NCBI GenBank assembly: GCA_018648405.1
Contig: JABGRF010000241.1
Coordinates: 1 to 35,310 of the forward strand
DNA from: Candidatus Scalindua sp.
GTDB taxonomy: Bacteria; Planctomycetota; Brocadiia; Brocadiales; Scalinduaceae
Length of the DNA stretch: 35,310 nucleotides
Direction: 5' to 3'
The position numbers and the translations under genes are program-made. Of this stretch, positions 15,851-24,626 are shown one piece after another. The notes under the pieces are model-generated. The model worked only from the letters and a program-made list of their open reading frames with translations. It did no database searches and had not been told where the DNA came from. Numbering within the stretch: the stretch's first letter is position 1; each line of letters opens with the position of its first letter.

Positions 15851-17197
15851 TTACTTCTCACTTAAGAGATTTTCTACAAAATGAGTATCAACATCGCCAG
15901 TAGCAAATCTTGAATCTGAGATAATCTTAAGATGAAGAGGTATTGTTGTCTTGATACCTTCAATTCTATATTCGCTTAAGGCCCTTTTCATACAAGCAAT
16001 AGCCTCATCTCTTCCTTTTTGATGCACTATCAATTTGCCCAATAGTGAATCATAGTACGGAGGCACCTCGTATCCCGAATAAACATGCGAATCAACCCTG
16101 ACGCCCTTACCTCCGGGAGCATTGCACATTGTGATCTTGCCTGCATGTGGCCTAAAGTCGTTGTCAGGGTCTTCAGCATTTATCCTGCACTCTATTGCAA
16201 CCCCCTCGCTTTTTATCTTCTTCTGGCGCAAATTCAATCTTTCACCAGAAGCAATCCTGATTTGCTCTTTTACCAGATCAATCCCAGTTAGCATTTCCGT
16301 TACAGGATGCTCAACCTGAAGCCTGGTATTCATTTCTATAAAATAGTGATTCCCTTCTGTATCCACTAAGAATTCTACTGTGCCAACATTGGTATAATTA
16401 ACAGCCTTTGCAAGCTTTATTGCTGATTTACAAATATCTTCACGTAGTTGATCAGATATATTCGGTGACGGTGCCTGCTCCACTAACTTCTGATGCCTTC
16501 TTTGAATTGAGCAATCCCTCTCACCAAGATGTACAATATTGCCATATTTATCAGCAACTATCTGAACTTCAATGTGACGTGAAGGCTCTATGTATTTCTC
16601 GATATAAATAGAGGAATCATTAAAAGCGACTTGTGCTTCACGCTTAGCAACCGCTATAGCATTAACCAGGCTTATATCATTATGGGCAACTCTCATACCA
16701 CGCCCACCACCACCAAAAGATGCTTTTATTAAGATAGGATAACCTATTTTATGAGCTACCTCTATGGCCTGCTGCTGATCGTCGATAGTAGATTCGCTAC
16801 CAGGAATTACCGGTATCTTGTTTTCGATTGCAATATTTCTAGCGAGTGTTTTATTACCCATTTTATTCATCACATCGGAATTCGGCCCAATAAAAACGAT
16901 GTTGGAAGATTCACATACTTCAGCAAAGTGACTATTTTCCGCCAGAAAGCCGTATCCCGGGTGTATAGCCTCTATATCGGCAATCTCAGCAGCACTTATA
17001 ATGCTGGGAATATTTAAATAACTTTCTGCTGATTCCCCTGGACCAACGCATACATGAGCATCTGCGTATTCCAGATATAATGCATTTTTATCCGCCTTTG
17101 AGTATGCGATAACCGTTTCTATACCAAGTTCTTTACAGGTCCTTAATATCCTTAGAGCTATTTCACCTCTGTTTGCAATTAGAATCCTGGAAAACAT
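15851..17197 (-). CDS. accC: Biotin carboxylase subunit of acetyl-CoA carboxylase
   Basis: A 448-residue ATP-grasp enzyme that carboxylates the biotin on AccB using bicarbonate and ATP, the first half of malonyl-CoA synthesis. Its length is essentially that of the E. coli enzyme. The N-terminal domain begins MFSRILIANRGEIALRI. The ATP-binding glycine-rich loop is KASFGGGGRGMRV (about 158-170). FIEMNTRLQVEHPVTE carries the metal-binding Glu/Asn and the catalytic Arg. The ATG at 17197 has GGAGGAG about 12 nt upstream. It lies 263 bp downstream of accB on the same strand. That gap is long for an acc pair, so a separate promoter or processing is possible, but I found no convincing promoter. Confidence 0.97.
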   Translation of the reverse strand: MFSRILIANRGEIALRILRTCKELGIETVIAYSKADKNALYLEYADAHVCVGPGESAESYLNIPSIISAAEIADIEAIHPGYGFLAENSHFAEVCESSNIVFIGPNSDVMNKMGNKTLARNIAIENKIPVIPGSESTIDDQQQAIEVAHKIGYPILIKASFGGGGRGMRVAHNDISLVNAIAVAKREAQVAFNDSSIYIEKYIEPSRHIEVQIVADKYGNIVHLGERDCSIQRRHQKLVEQAPSPNISDQLREDICKSAIKLAKAVNYTNVGTVEFLVDTEGNHYFIEMNTRLQVEHPVTEMLTGIDLVKEQIRIASGERLNLRQKKIKSEGVAIECRINAEDPDNDFRPHAGKITMCNAPGGKGVRVDSHVYSGYEVPPYYDSLLGKLIVHQKGRDEAIACMKRALSEYRIEGIKTTIPLHLKIISDSRFATGDVDTHFVENLLSEK

Positions 17198-17331
17198 AAT
17201 ATATGCACACTCCTCCCAATTTTAATATTTTTCGCAAAATACATAAGAATAAAACTCCGGATTTGTTTATACTTGTGTGGTCTAAAACCTATATAACAAA
17301 TACGCGTAAATAATGCAGGACTATCTTATAG

Positions 17332-17349
17332 ATTCGCTTTCACGCGAAT
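17332..17349. repeat. Small hairpin in the accB-accC gap
   Basis: ATTCGC and GCGAAT flank a 6-nt loop (TTTCAC). No U-tract follows on the minus strand. The rest of the 263-bp gap (17198-17460) shows no ORF or clear promoter. Confidence 0.35.
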
Positions 17350-17460
17350 GAATGCAAGGCAATACTAACAGTACATTCTTTTTAAACTCGTTTAATTTTG
17401 TCTGGACCAGGTACTTGTAGCCCAGGCTGTTAATAAGAAATTCAAACTTTAATACACGCT

Positions 17461-17910
17461 TCATTCACCAGATGTATCTACACTAAAGAGAGGCTGTCCA
17501 TACTCAACAGCGGTACCATTGTCCACTAATATCTCGACAATTTTTCCTTTTACCTCTGCTTTAACCTCATTCATAATTTTCATTGCCTCAATGATACAGA
17601 CAACTGTTTCTTCGCCAACTCCATCACCAACAGCCACGTAAGGATCGGCAGCCGGAGCACTTGTATAAAATGTCCCAACCATTGGAGCCACAATCTCAGA
17701 AACACTTGATTCATTGCTTGACGTTATGTATTTAGTTGCACCTTCCGGCAATGAAGACTTCACATCTGGAAGCTGAATACTCGTTTGTATAGAGTCCTGG
17801 CTATTCCTTTTTAAACGTATTTTGGTCGCCTCTTCCTCAACTTCTATTTCAGCAAGACCATTCTCATTCATCAGCAAAATTAAATTTTTTACTTTTTCAA
17901 TTAGTTCCAT
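17461..17910 (-). CDS. accB: Biotin carboxyl carrier protein of acetyl-CoA carboxylase
   Basis: A 149-residue carrier that shuttles carboxyl groups from AccC to the carboxyltransferase. The C-terminal biotinyl domain (about 72-149) has the attachment motif IIEAMKIMNEV with biotin-Lys K111. The Met usually found after this Lys is Ile, a common variant. The start MELIEKVKNLILLMNENGL matches the AccB N-terminal helix, followed by a linker rich in Ser and Pro. The first 14 bp overlap the end of the LOG-like gene, so translation is probably coupled. accC follows after 263 bp. Confidence 0.96.
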   Translation of the reverse strand: MELIEKVKNLILLMNENGLAEIEVEEEATKIRLKRNSQDSIQTSIQLPDVKSSLPEGATKYITSSNESSVSEIVAPMVGTFYTSAPAADPYVAVGDGVGEETVVCIIEAMKIMNEVKAEVKGKIVEILVDNGTAVEYGQPLFSVDTSGE

Positions 17911-18436
17911 TTTTAATTTTCTCTCTATTTTCTATGATAGCAAAGGCTTTATCTACCGCCTCCTCCGCGTTTTCGCACATTACTACGCTGTTAATGTACG
18001 ATTGCTCATCGAATGGAGGCATTCTACCAGATAACTGTTCTAAATTCCATGTATGAATCCCAATTACAGGTTTCTTCTTTAAAAGAGCATAACTGATTTC
18101 CGAAAGAGTACCCAGCCTGCCACTTATGGCAATTACAGCATCCCCGGAATATGCAACTAAAACGTTCCGCGCAAAACCCAAACCTGTCGGCAAAGCAATA
18201 TCAATAAAAGGATTTGCGCTACCAGTATCCTCACCTGGTAAAATCCCGATCGTAAGGCCACCGTTCTCTTTGGCCCCTTTAGCAGCTTCAGCCATTACCC
18301 CGCCGAGTCCGCCACATATTAAAATCGCATCTCGACTTGCAATTTCCCTTCCCACTTCATTCGCAATTTTAGCAATTTGAGGATTTAGCTCTTCATCACC
18401 ACTTCCTACTACAGATATACAAATTTTTCTTGGCAT
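17897..18436 (-). CDS. LOG/TIGR00725-like nucleotide-binding Rossmann protein
   Basis: A 179-residue protein with a LOG/DprA-like Rossmann fold, of the kind annotated as TIGR00725 family. Visible features are ICISVVGSG at the start, the glycine-rich AILICGGLGGVMAEAAKGA (about 37-55) and RLGTLSEISYALLKKKPVIGI (about 106-126). The last corresponds to the PGGxGTxxE motif of LOG cytokinin-activating phosphoribohydrolases, with SGR in place of PGG but the Glu kept. That change makes true LOG activity uncertain, and binding of a nucleotide is the safer claim. Its start is 6 bp after the TPR gene stop and its end overlaps accB by 14 bp, so the three genes form one unit. The functional link to fatty-acid synthesis is unknown. 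Confidence 0.8.
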   Translation of the reverse strand: MPRKICISVVGSGDEELNPQIAKIANEVGREIASRDAILICGGLGGVMAEAAKGAKENGGLTIGILPGEDTGSANPFIDIALPTGLGFARNVLVAYSGDAVIAISGRLGTLSEISYALLKKKPVIGIHTWNLEQLSGRMPPFDEQSYINSVVMCENAEEAVDKAFAIIENREKIKNGTN

Positions 18437-18442
18437 TACACA

Positions 18443-19975
18443 CTAATTTTTTGCAATTTTTTCTTCCAGTACAACGAAATCGATGTCAGCAAGGAGATTC
18501 AGACAAAAACTAATTTCCACATTACTCTCACCAAGCACCTTCGCAAGTTTCTCAGCCTCTTCCTTAGTCAAGCCAATTGTTACCGCTGGCAACAGCTTCC
18601 TCCGATTCACTACTAGCATATCTTTCTCCTTTGCACGAGCTGGGAGCACAACGGAAAAACTCCTATCGCAATTACCCAGCTCTTCAAGCGCTCTTTCATG
18701 TTCCGCTATTGAATCATTGAATGAACCTCTCTTCTTATAAGACACAGATAAATCGTTATGCACATTTTTATATCCAGGATCAACGCTTGCCACTTTCTCC
18801 CATGTACTAATAGCCACATCAAGATCACCCTTAAAGTAATATGCCAACCCAAGATTATATAATCCTTCCAGATAATCCGGTTTAATCTGCCTTGACTTTC
18901 TAAATAATGAAATTGCATTATCATATTGCCCCTTTTGGAGGCGAATAAGGCCCAGATTATTAAGAGCGGAAACATTGTCAGGCTGAACACCAAGAACCTT
19001 TTTAAATTTATCAATTGCACTGTTAATCAGCCCACCACTCTTGTAAGCAAGCCCTAAACTAACCAGCGTTTCAATATCACCCGGCCGTGAAGTTAAAACC
19101 TGCTTGAATTCATTGATTGCCTCTCTGTGCATCATATTTTCAGTGTAAACGACTCCAAGATTATAACGAGCGTCTAGCATGTCTGGATTTATTTCAAGAG
19201 CTTTTCTCCATACAGAAACCGACTCGCGAAACATTCCCTTTTCATCATACGCATTTCCAAGGTTATAATAAGCGTCTACAAAGTCTGGATTGATCTCGAT
19301 TGCCCTTTTCCATGCAGCTATGGCATCATCAAGCATACCCTTCTCGTATAAAACCGAACCCATGTTATTATAAGCATCAATATGATTAGCATTAATATTC
19401 ACGGTTTCTCTATACGATACAAGCGCATCATCTAGCATGTTTTTATCAAAATAAACATTCCCCAGACTATAACGGGCTCCCGCATGGTCAGGACTTAATG
19501 CCAGAGTATTTTTGAACTCCTGAATTGCACTATCTAATTCACCTGTGCTCCTAAGCACAATACCAAGAAAATAATGTATTCCCGGATCATCAGGATCAAT
19601 GTCCAGTCCATTTCTGAATACATCTATAGCCTCTGCATACAAACCCTTCCTGGTATACGCAACTCCCATATTGAAATATACGTCAATATCAGATGGAGTA
19701 ATCGCGATAACCTTTTTCCAGGCAGACATGGCTTTATCTAACGACCCTTTTTCTTCGTATGCATTTCCCAGGTTATAGTACGCTTCCACAAACTCCGGAT
19801 TCACAACCACAGCTCTTTCCCAGGCCGAAATGGCACCATCTATATCACCTTTATCATAATGGGAAACGCCAAGATCATAATGGTAGCTACGACCATCAAG
19901 ACCAAAAAGAGTATTTTTTGGAAGAACAAAAAATACAAAGATGGCCAGTATCTGAATTGCGTATTTTATCTTCAT
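18443..19975 (-). CDS. Exported tetratricopeptide repeat protein
   Basis: About 510 residues with a signal peptide (MKIKYAIQILAIFVFFVLP) followed by roughly 12 consecutive 34-residue TPR units to about residue 425. Their recurring cores are of the form VEAYYNLGNAYEEKG and AIxxWxKAIEINPD. The C-terminal ~85 residues are a different domain (VTIGLTKEEAEKLAKVL) that I cannot name with confidence. TPR arrays scaffold protein complexes, and here this would be on the outer face of the cytoplasmic or anammoxosome membrane. I prefer the ATG at 19975 because the signal peptide follows directly. A GTG three codons earlier also opens the frame. Neither has a strong ribosome-binding site. It is the first gene of the unit leading to accB. 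Confidence 0.9.
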   Translation of the reverse strand: MKIKYAIQILAIFVFFVLPKNTLFGLDGRSYHYDLGVSHYDKGDIDGAISAWERAVVVNPEFVEAYYNLGNAYEEKGSLDKAMSAWKKVIAITPSDIDVYFNMGVAYTRKGLYAEAIDVFRNGLDIDPDDPGIHYFLGIVLRSTGELDSAIQEFKNTLALSPDHAGARYSLGNVYFDKNMLDDALVSYRETVNINANHIDAYNNMGSVLYEKGMLDDAIAAWKRAIEINPDFVDAYYNLGNAYDEKGMFRESVSVWRKALEINPDMLDARYNLGVVYTENMMHREAINEFKQVLTSRPGDIETLVSLGLAYKSGGLINSAIDKFKKVLGVQPDNVSALNNLGLIRLQKGQYDNAISLFRKSRQIKPDYLEGLYNLGLAYYFKGDLDVAISTWEKVASVDPGYKNVHNDLSVSYKKRGSFNDSIAEHERALEELGNCDRSFSVVLPARAKEKDMLVVNRRKLLPAVTIGLTKEEAEKLAKVLGESNVEISFCLNLLADIDFVVLEEKIAKN

Positions 19976-19984
19976 TGTCACCAC

Positions 19985-20308
19985 TATTTTTGAATTTTAA
20001 CCCTGGTTGATTTAGCCCAAGACTTTTACATGATATGATTTACGACAAATTACGGCTTGTGTTTGCCAACACATCAGCTTAAATGTGGCTTTTCAGTGTG
20101 GGATGTATTTGCCCAGTCTTATACAAAATAATAGACAGCTAAAAGACCTTAGCAACTACCCTTATATCAAATTAGAAAAAAAACTCAATATAAATTTTTA
20201 CATGAAACTTTCTATTGCAGGTATTTAGAAAACCACAAGCAGCCGTTTATCTAATTTTTATAGACAAAACAATATATTGACTTAAGAAGTTTAATCAATG
20301 GCCAATGA
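19985..20308. other. AT-rich spacer between the aldehyde dehydrogenase and TPR genes
   Basis: These 324 bp contain a candidate promoter for the TPR gene (20128-20155) and a T8 run on the minus strand that lacks a preceding stem, so I do not call it a terminator. No ORF or RNA gene was seen. Confidence 0.5.
20128..20155 (-). promoter_or_regulatory. Candidate promoter of the TPR-LOG-accB unit
   Basis: On the minus strand TTGCTA (20150-20155) and TATTAT (20128-20133) are separated by 16 bp, four of six and five of six matches to the sigma70 consensus. The leader would be about 145 nt. Confidence 0.4.
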
Positions 20309-21772
20309 CTAACCGCCAAGGTTTATCCATACGCTTTTTACATGTGTGTATAACTCTAAAGCATGAACACCCAACTCTCTACCGAAACCACTTTGCTTAA
20401 ATCCACCAAATGGCGAGGCGGCATCGAAGGCATTATATGTGTTAATCCAAATTGTACCGGCCTTCAAATCTCTGGCAAGCCGGTGAGCTTTCTTTATGTC
20501 CTTTGTCCAAACAGCAGCAGCCAGGCCGTAAACAGATAGATTGCCTTGCCTTACTACCTCGTCAACGTCCTCAAATGTAATAGCCGATACAACAGGACCA
20601 AAAATTTCCTCCTTCGCAATTCTCATGTTGTTGTCAACCGCGTCAAAGATAGTAGGCTTGATAAAATAACCCCTCTCTCCACATCGCTCACCGCCTGTTA
20701 CCAGTTTTGCACCCTCCTGCTTTCCAGTTTCAATATAGCCTAGGATCTTATCAAATTGTTCCTTAGAAACCTGTGCTCCCATCTGAGTACCGGTATCTTC
20801 CGGATTCCCAACACGCATATTTGCCGCCTTATTTGATAATTTCTCTACAAATTCCTCATGAATACTCTTTTCAATGAATAATCTGGAACCGGCACAACAG
20901 ACTTCACCCTGATTAAAGAATATACCCGTCATCGCGCCGGCAACAGCACTATCAATATCAGAATCCGCAAATACAATATTAGGAGACTTTCCACCTAATT
21001 CCAGAGATATACGCTTTAAATTTTTTGATGCCGCCTGCATTATGATGCGCCCCGTAGCACTACCACCAGTAAAGGCAATCTTATCTACGTCCATATGTTC
21101 TGCAAGAGCTGCACCTGCCGTAGGGCCATAACCTGTCACAATATTCAGTACCCCATCCGGCAAACCTGCCTCCTGGCAGATCTCACCCAACCTCAATGCA
21201 GATAACGGAGTTTGCTCGGCAGGTTTTAAGACAATAGTGTTGCCGCAAGCCAAAGCAGGCGCTATTTTCCAGGCAGCCATTAGCAAAGGGAAATTCCACG
21301 GTATTATCTGCCCCACAACACCAACAGGCTCTCTCAGGGTATAGTTAAAAAAATCACCCCTAACCGGTATCGTCTCACCATGAATCTTGTCAGCCCATCC
21401 TGCATAATACAAGAAACAATCAATGACCAGAGGAATGTCTGCATTTGTTGTTTCATTGATTGGCTTACCATTGTCCAATGTATCCAACAATGCCAACTCA
21501 TCCTTATTCTTTTCTATTAAGTTCGCTATTTCTAATAGAATACGGCCTCTGTCCCGAGCATCTATCTTTTTCCACGGGCCATTTTCAAATGCCTCACGTG
21601 CGGCAGCAACGGCAAGGTCTATATCAGCGCTATCTCCCTCTGCAACGGAAGTAATAACCTTCTCCGTTGCAGGGTTCAACGTATCAAACGCCTTACCTGA
21701 AACTGAATCTACCCATCTGCCATTAATAAACAACTTACCAGGTTTAATTTTTACATCTTTTTTTGTCATCAT
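20309..21772 (-). CDS. NAD(P)-dependent aldehyde dehydrogenase
   Basis: A 487-residue soluble enzyme of the ALDH1/2-like class that oxidises an aldehyde to the carboxylate. Catalytic residues are visible: general base E258 in [10 protein letters not shown], nucleophile C292 in [11 protein letters not shown] (the position equivalent to Cys302 of mammalian ALDH2), and oxyanion Asn N160 in PWNFPLLMA. The coenzyme loop is FTGGSATGR (234-242). Length is standard. The start is ATG at 21772 or the adjacent ATG at 21769, with GGTGG just upstream. It is 26 bp downstream of the batB-like gene, so it lies at the end of the MoxR/Bat operon. Substrate cannot be told from sequence, and an aldehyde-detoxifying role is only a guess. 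Confidence 0.95.
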   Translation of the reverse strand: MMTKKDVKIKPGKLFINGRWVDSVSGKAFDTLNPATEKVITSVAEGDSADIDLAVAAAREAFENGPWKKIDARDRGRILLEIANLIEKNKDELALLDTLDNGKPINETTNADIPLVIDCFLYYAGWADKIHGETIPVRGDFFNYTLREPVGVVGQIIPWNFPLLMAAWKIAPALACGNTIVLKPAEQTPLSALRLGEICQEAGLPDGVLNIVTGYGPTAGAALAEHMDVDKIAFTGGSATGRIIMQAASKNLKRISLELGGKSPNIVFADSDIDSAVAGAMTGIFFNQGEVCCAGSRLFIEKSIHEEFVEKLSNKAANMRVGNPEDTGTQMGAQVSKEQFDKILGYIETGKQEGAKLVTGGERCGERGYFIKPTIFDAVDNNMRIAKEEIFGPVVSAITFEDVDEVVRQGNLSVYGLAAAVWTKDIKKAHRLARDLKAGTIWINTYNAFDAASPFGGFKQSGFGRELGVHALELYTHVKSVWINLGG

Positions 21773-21798
21773 TTTGTTTCCACCTTACTTAAATAGCC

Positions 21799-22809
21799 TT
21801 AAAGTAAAAGAAAGATTACCAGCAGTAACAATGCCGCTCCAAGAAAATATTGAGAAACATCCTTAACCGTATTCCTGGTCTTTGTCCCCAAAACTTTTCT
21901 ATGATCTGCTATAACACCCTCAAAAATACTCTTAAGTTCATCACCAGTTGCATCATGAATATATGTCCCGCCGGTTACATCTGCAATTTCCTGTAATAAT
22001 TCCGGATCCGGTTTTGTCATGATCGTATTATCTTCAAAATCAATCTCAAATCCGGTTACATGACCGTTTTTATCTTTTTTTGGAATCGGTGAAGCCTTCA
22101 GAGGATCCCCAATTCCAATTAAATAAACCGAGATATCCTTTCTCTCCATCAGCATTTTCACCGCTTCTGCAACCTGACTTCTAACTGACAACTGCTCCTC
22201 TCCATCAGTAAGAAAGATAATCACCTTCTCTCTCTCTTCCTCACTGAATGACTCAATTGCAAGAAGCAGTGCATTTCCAACATTTGTACCGTACGGCACA
22301 AACCGCGAGTAGTTCTCATTAATCATGCGCAGAATTCTCAAATAAATACTATCATAATCCGTTGTCAGATAAGGAAGCATGGAGAATGCTCTTCCGGCAA
22401 ATACTACCAATCCCAGATAATCATTCTCAAGACCCTTAATCAGACTCTCCATCTCTATCTTTGCCCTTTGCAGCCTGTTAGGATTGACATCCTCCGCCAG
22501 CATGCTTAGCGACACATCAAGTACAAAAACAATCTCCATGCCTTCCATCTCTTGATATTCTTCAATAGTTTGCCACTTGGGCCCTATCAAGACCATACAC
22601 AGACCGCAAAATGATATACTGACCATTAGGCCTTTCATAATATTTTGCGTAGTATTTGGTATCCTGCTGAAACTCTGCAGAATGTCAAGCCCGCCAAAAC
22701 GACTTAACCACATTCGCTTCCTTCCTGTTGAATAGAGATAAACAAGAAAGATGAGCGCTGCTCCAGAGAGTATGTAAATCAGATATTGTTGTTGTGAAAA
22801 AAATAGCAT
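21799..22809 (-). CDS. BatB-like von Willebrand factor A membrane protein
   Basis: A 336-residue protein with two N-terminal hydrophobic helices (about 8-26 and 58-77), a VWA domain and a C-terminal helix at the very end (FLGAALLLLVIFLLL). The metal-ion-dependent adhesion site is intact: DVSLS (D98, S100, S102), a TNVG Thr and FLTDGEEQ Asp. This is the BatB layout of the Bacteroides-type aerotolerance locus, in which VWA proteins partner with a MoxR ATPase in the membrane. It follows the TPR gene after 155 bp and precedes the aldehyde dehydrogenase. The ATG at 22809 lacks a clear Shine-Dalgarno site. Confidence 0.88.
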   Translation of the reverse strand: MLFFSQQQYLIYILSGAALIFLVYLYSTGRKRMWLSRFGGLDILQSFSRIPNTTQNIMKGLMVSISFCGLCMVLIGPKWQTIEEYQEMEGMEIVFVLDVSLSMLAEDVNPNRLQRAKIEMESLIKGLENDYLGLVVFAGRAFSMLPYLTTDYDSIYLRILRMINENYSRFVPYGTNVGNALLLAIESFSEEEREKVIIFLTDGEEQLSVRSQVAEAVKMLMERKDISVYLIGIGDPLKASPIPKKDKNGHVTGFEIDFEDNTIMTKPDPELLQEIADVTGGTYIHDATGDELKSIFEGVIADHRKVLGTKTRNTVKDVSQYFLGAALLLLVIFLLL

Positions 22810-22895
22810 TTTATTTAAGCCAAACTATAGTTATTCAATCGCATCCTTACATAGATCACCGCTGATCTGTTAGCAATTCCCTACTCAGGTTCTAT

Positions 22896-22926
22896 AAAAA
22901 AAGAGACACGGACAAACAAGTTTGTC
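22896..22926 (-). terminator. Possible weak terminator or attenuator inside the Bat operon
   Basis: GACAAAC and GTTTGTC form a 7-bp stem with a 2-base loop (22911-22926). On the minus strand, eight bases later, seven T follow (22896-22902). The stem-to-U distance is longer than ideal, so function is doubtful. It could lower expression of the batB-like and ALDH genes. Confidence 0.35.
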
Positions 22927-22964
22927 AATGCCACCATTATGTTCTACAACTTTATTTAACATTC

Positions 22965-23549
22965 CTACCATCTGACCTTAGGATCTCCACCATGTCTATA
23001 TCTGTTACCCCAAGGGATCAGTTTAAGAGACTGGATCCTCTCCTCTCTCTCCTGCTTTACTTGAGAAAAGAGCGTTGAAAGCTGTTTTTGCCCCAGCCTC
23101 ATTCTCTCAAGATTCTTTTTTGCTTCAAAGTCGTCAGGATCTATCATGAGCACCTTAGAATACTCTTCTGCTGCCGTAATAAAATCCATATTTGTTGCTA
23201 TTATATTCGCCCTGTTATATATGGCATTTTCTTTAATCAATTCGTTGTCTGACCTGGCAGCCTGCTTGAATTCCGCTCCCGCCTTCTTGGTATCACCCAT
23301 TAACATCAGTACCACCCCTGTATTGTATGCAACATAAGGGTCTTCCCTGCCAAGGTATTTAGAAACCCTATATAGCGCAGAGCCCTTCACTCCTTCCAGT
23401 GTTTCAAACGCTCTGTTATACCTTCCCATTGCCACATCCTTCTTTACATTTTCGGCAAGTCTACAATGACTCCAGTACCCCCGCCCACATGCAATCAACA
23501 CTATCGCTATGACAAGAAACGATATTTTGACAATAAGACGCTTACTCAT
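22965..23549 (-). CDS. BatC-like TPR protein, possible lipoprotein
   Basis: A 194-residue protein with an N-terminal hydrophobic segment ending in a lipobox-like LIAC with Cys21, followed by two to three TPR-type units (about 75-155: VAYNTGVVLMLMGDTKKAGAEF, AIYNRANIIATNMDFITAAEEY, DDFEAKKNLERM). Its place between the two VWA genes is that of BatC in the Bat locus, where the TPR protein is thought to scaffold the complex. The gap to the BatA-like gene is 15 bp, with AAAGGA about 10 nt before the ATG. Whether Cys21 is lipidated or the segment is a plain signal anchor cannot be decided here. Confidence 0.8.
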   Translation of the reverse strand: MSKRLIVKISFLVIAIVLIACGRGYWSHCRLAENVKKDVAMGRYNRAFETLEGVKGSALYRVSKYLGREDPYVAYNTGVVLMLMGDTKKAGAEFKQAARSDNELIKENAIYNRANIIATNMDFITAAEEYSKVLMIDPDDFEAKKNLERMRLGQKQLSTLFSQVKQEREERIQSLKLIPWGNRYRHGGDPKVRW

Positions 23550-23564
23550 AATTTGTTAATCCTT

Positions 23565-24587
23565 TCAGGGAATCTTCAACCATACATTCTCTATCACTAT
23601 CATTCCTAATAAGAAGCAGATACTGATCGCCGTAGGAACAAAGAACAGGTCTTTCTTCTTTACGACAGTCTCCATTATTATCTTTTCCTTTTCTATCTTG
23701 TCAATCTCTGCATAAAACTGCTCCACCTCTTCATAGTTCTCTGCTTCAAAAAATTTTCCGCCGGTTGATTCAACACCTTTTCTCAATGATGCTGTTCTCT
23801 CAGCAGCCTGTTCATGCTCCACACCAGTTTCTGCAGACGCAGGCACGGACACTACATGAACCTTCACCCCCAGCCTTTTAATAAAACGGAGCGACCTGGA
23901 TGGCTTTATACCCACATTATATATTCCGTCTGTAAACAGGATTATTACCTTATTCTTCATTGTACCTCTGCCCTGAACCATTTTTGCAAAATCCAGTGCA
24001 TATTTCCCAAGCCCTTCCACCCGGTTCATGCTCTTTCTTAATTTGCTAATCTCAAAGACCTGCCCCATGTCCCTCTCAATAAGCGCAAGAATGGAAGTAA
24101 AAAGCCCTTCTCCAATAGCAGTCCTTACACCAACATCATGTGGTTTAATCCGGTCTAACGATTTCTCTAATAACTCTGTTTCCCAGGTAGGCAGGACAAC
24201 GACAACTGCATCAGTCCCGTACATGGTAATGCCTATCATGTCATGTGTTCTTTTCCTTATAAAATCCTTGGCTATATCCCTGATTATCTCCATCGCTTCA
24301 CCTGTCATACTGAATGATGTATCTATAGAGAGTATTATTTCACGACCTTGATAGGACACCTCTGATTCATGATAGCTGGATTGTGGCCGCGAGAAAGCAA
24401 GAATTGCAAATAGCACGGCGATAAAGCCCAGTATCTTAGGTAACCGCATCACATAAGTCTTAGCACTTTTAGCCCCTTCTAAATGGCTTGTGCTTGAATA
24501 GCCTAAGTATTTCCCTTCCCTTCTTAGAAAAAACAAGATAACAAAAGGGATCAATGCCAGTAGAAACAGAGGATTTTCCAGATTCAA
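23565..24587 (-). CDS. BatA-like von Willebrand factor A membrane protein
   Basis: A 340-residue protein with two N-terminal helices (about 5-21 and 50-65), a VWA domain (about 83-290) and a C-terminal helix (about 313-332). The metal site reads DTSFS (D89, S91, S93) with FTDGIYNVG further on. It is paralogous to the BatB-like protein two genes downstream. The start is TTG at 24587, with GGAGTG about 8 nt upstream. The gap to the BatD-like gene is 39 bp. The probable role is a membrane partner of the MoxR ATPase in envelope stress or complex assembly. Confidence 0.88.
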   Translation of the reverse strand: MNLENPLFLLALIPFVILFFLRREGKYLGYSSTSHLEGAKSAKTYVMRLPKILGFIAVLFAILAFSRPQSSYHESEVSYQGREIILSIDTSFSMTGEAMEIIRDIAKDFIRKRTHDMIGITMYGTDAVVVVLPTWETELLEKSLDRIKPHDVGVRTAIGEGLFTSILALIERDMGQVFEISKLRKSMNRVEGLGKYALDFAKMVQGRGTMKNKVIILFTDGIYNVGIKPSRSLRFIKRLGVKVHVVSVPASAETGVEHEQAAERTASLRKGVESTGGKFFEAENYEEVEQFYAEIDKIEKEKIIMETVVKKKDLFFVPTAISICFLLGMIVIENVWLKIP

Positions 24588-24626
24588 TCTTTTTTCACTC
24601 CAACTTTTAAATTTTCCTTAACGCAG

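Noticed and set aside
18540-19900. Periodic DNA similarity suggestive of tandem repeats
   Set aside because: The ~102-bp period is explained by 34-residue TPR units in the coding frame, with diverged codons rather than a DNA repeat or CRISPR.
20060-20080. TTGGCA..GC stretch resembling a sigma54 promoter before the TPR gene
   Set aside because: The GG to GC spacing is 9 bp instead of the required 10.
20160-20200. T-rich run on the minus strand as a terminator after the aldehyde dehydrogenase
   Set aside because: No stem precedes the T8 run, so there is no support for an intrinsic terminator.
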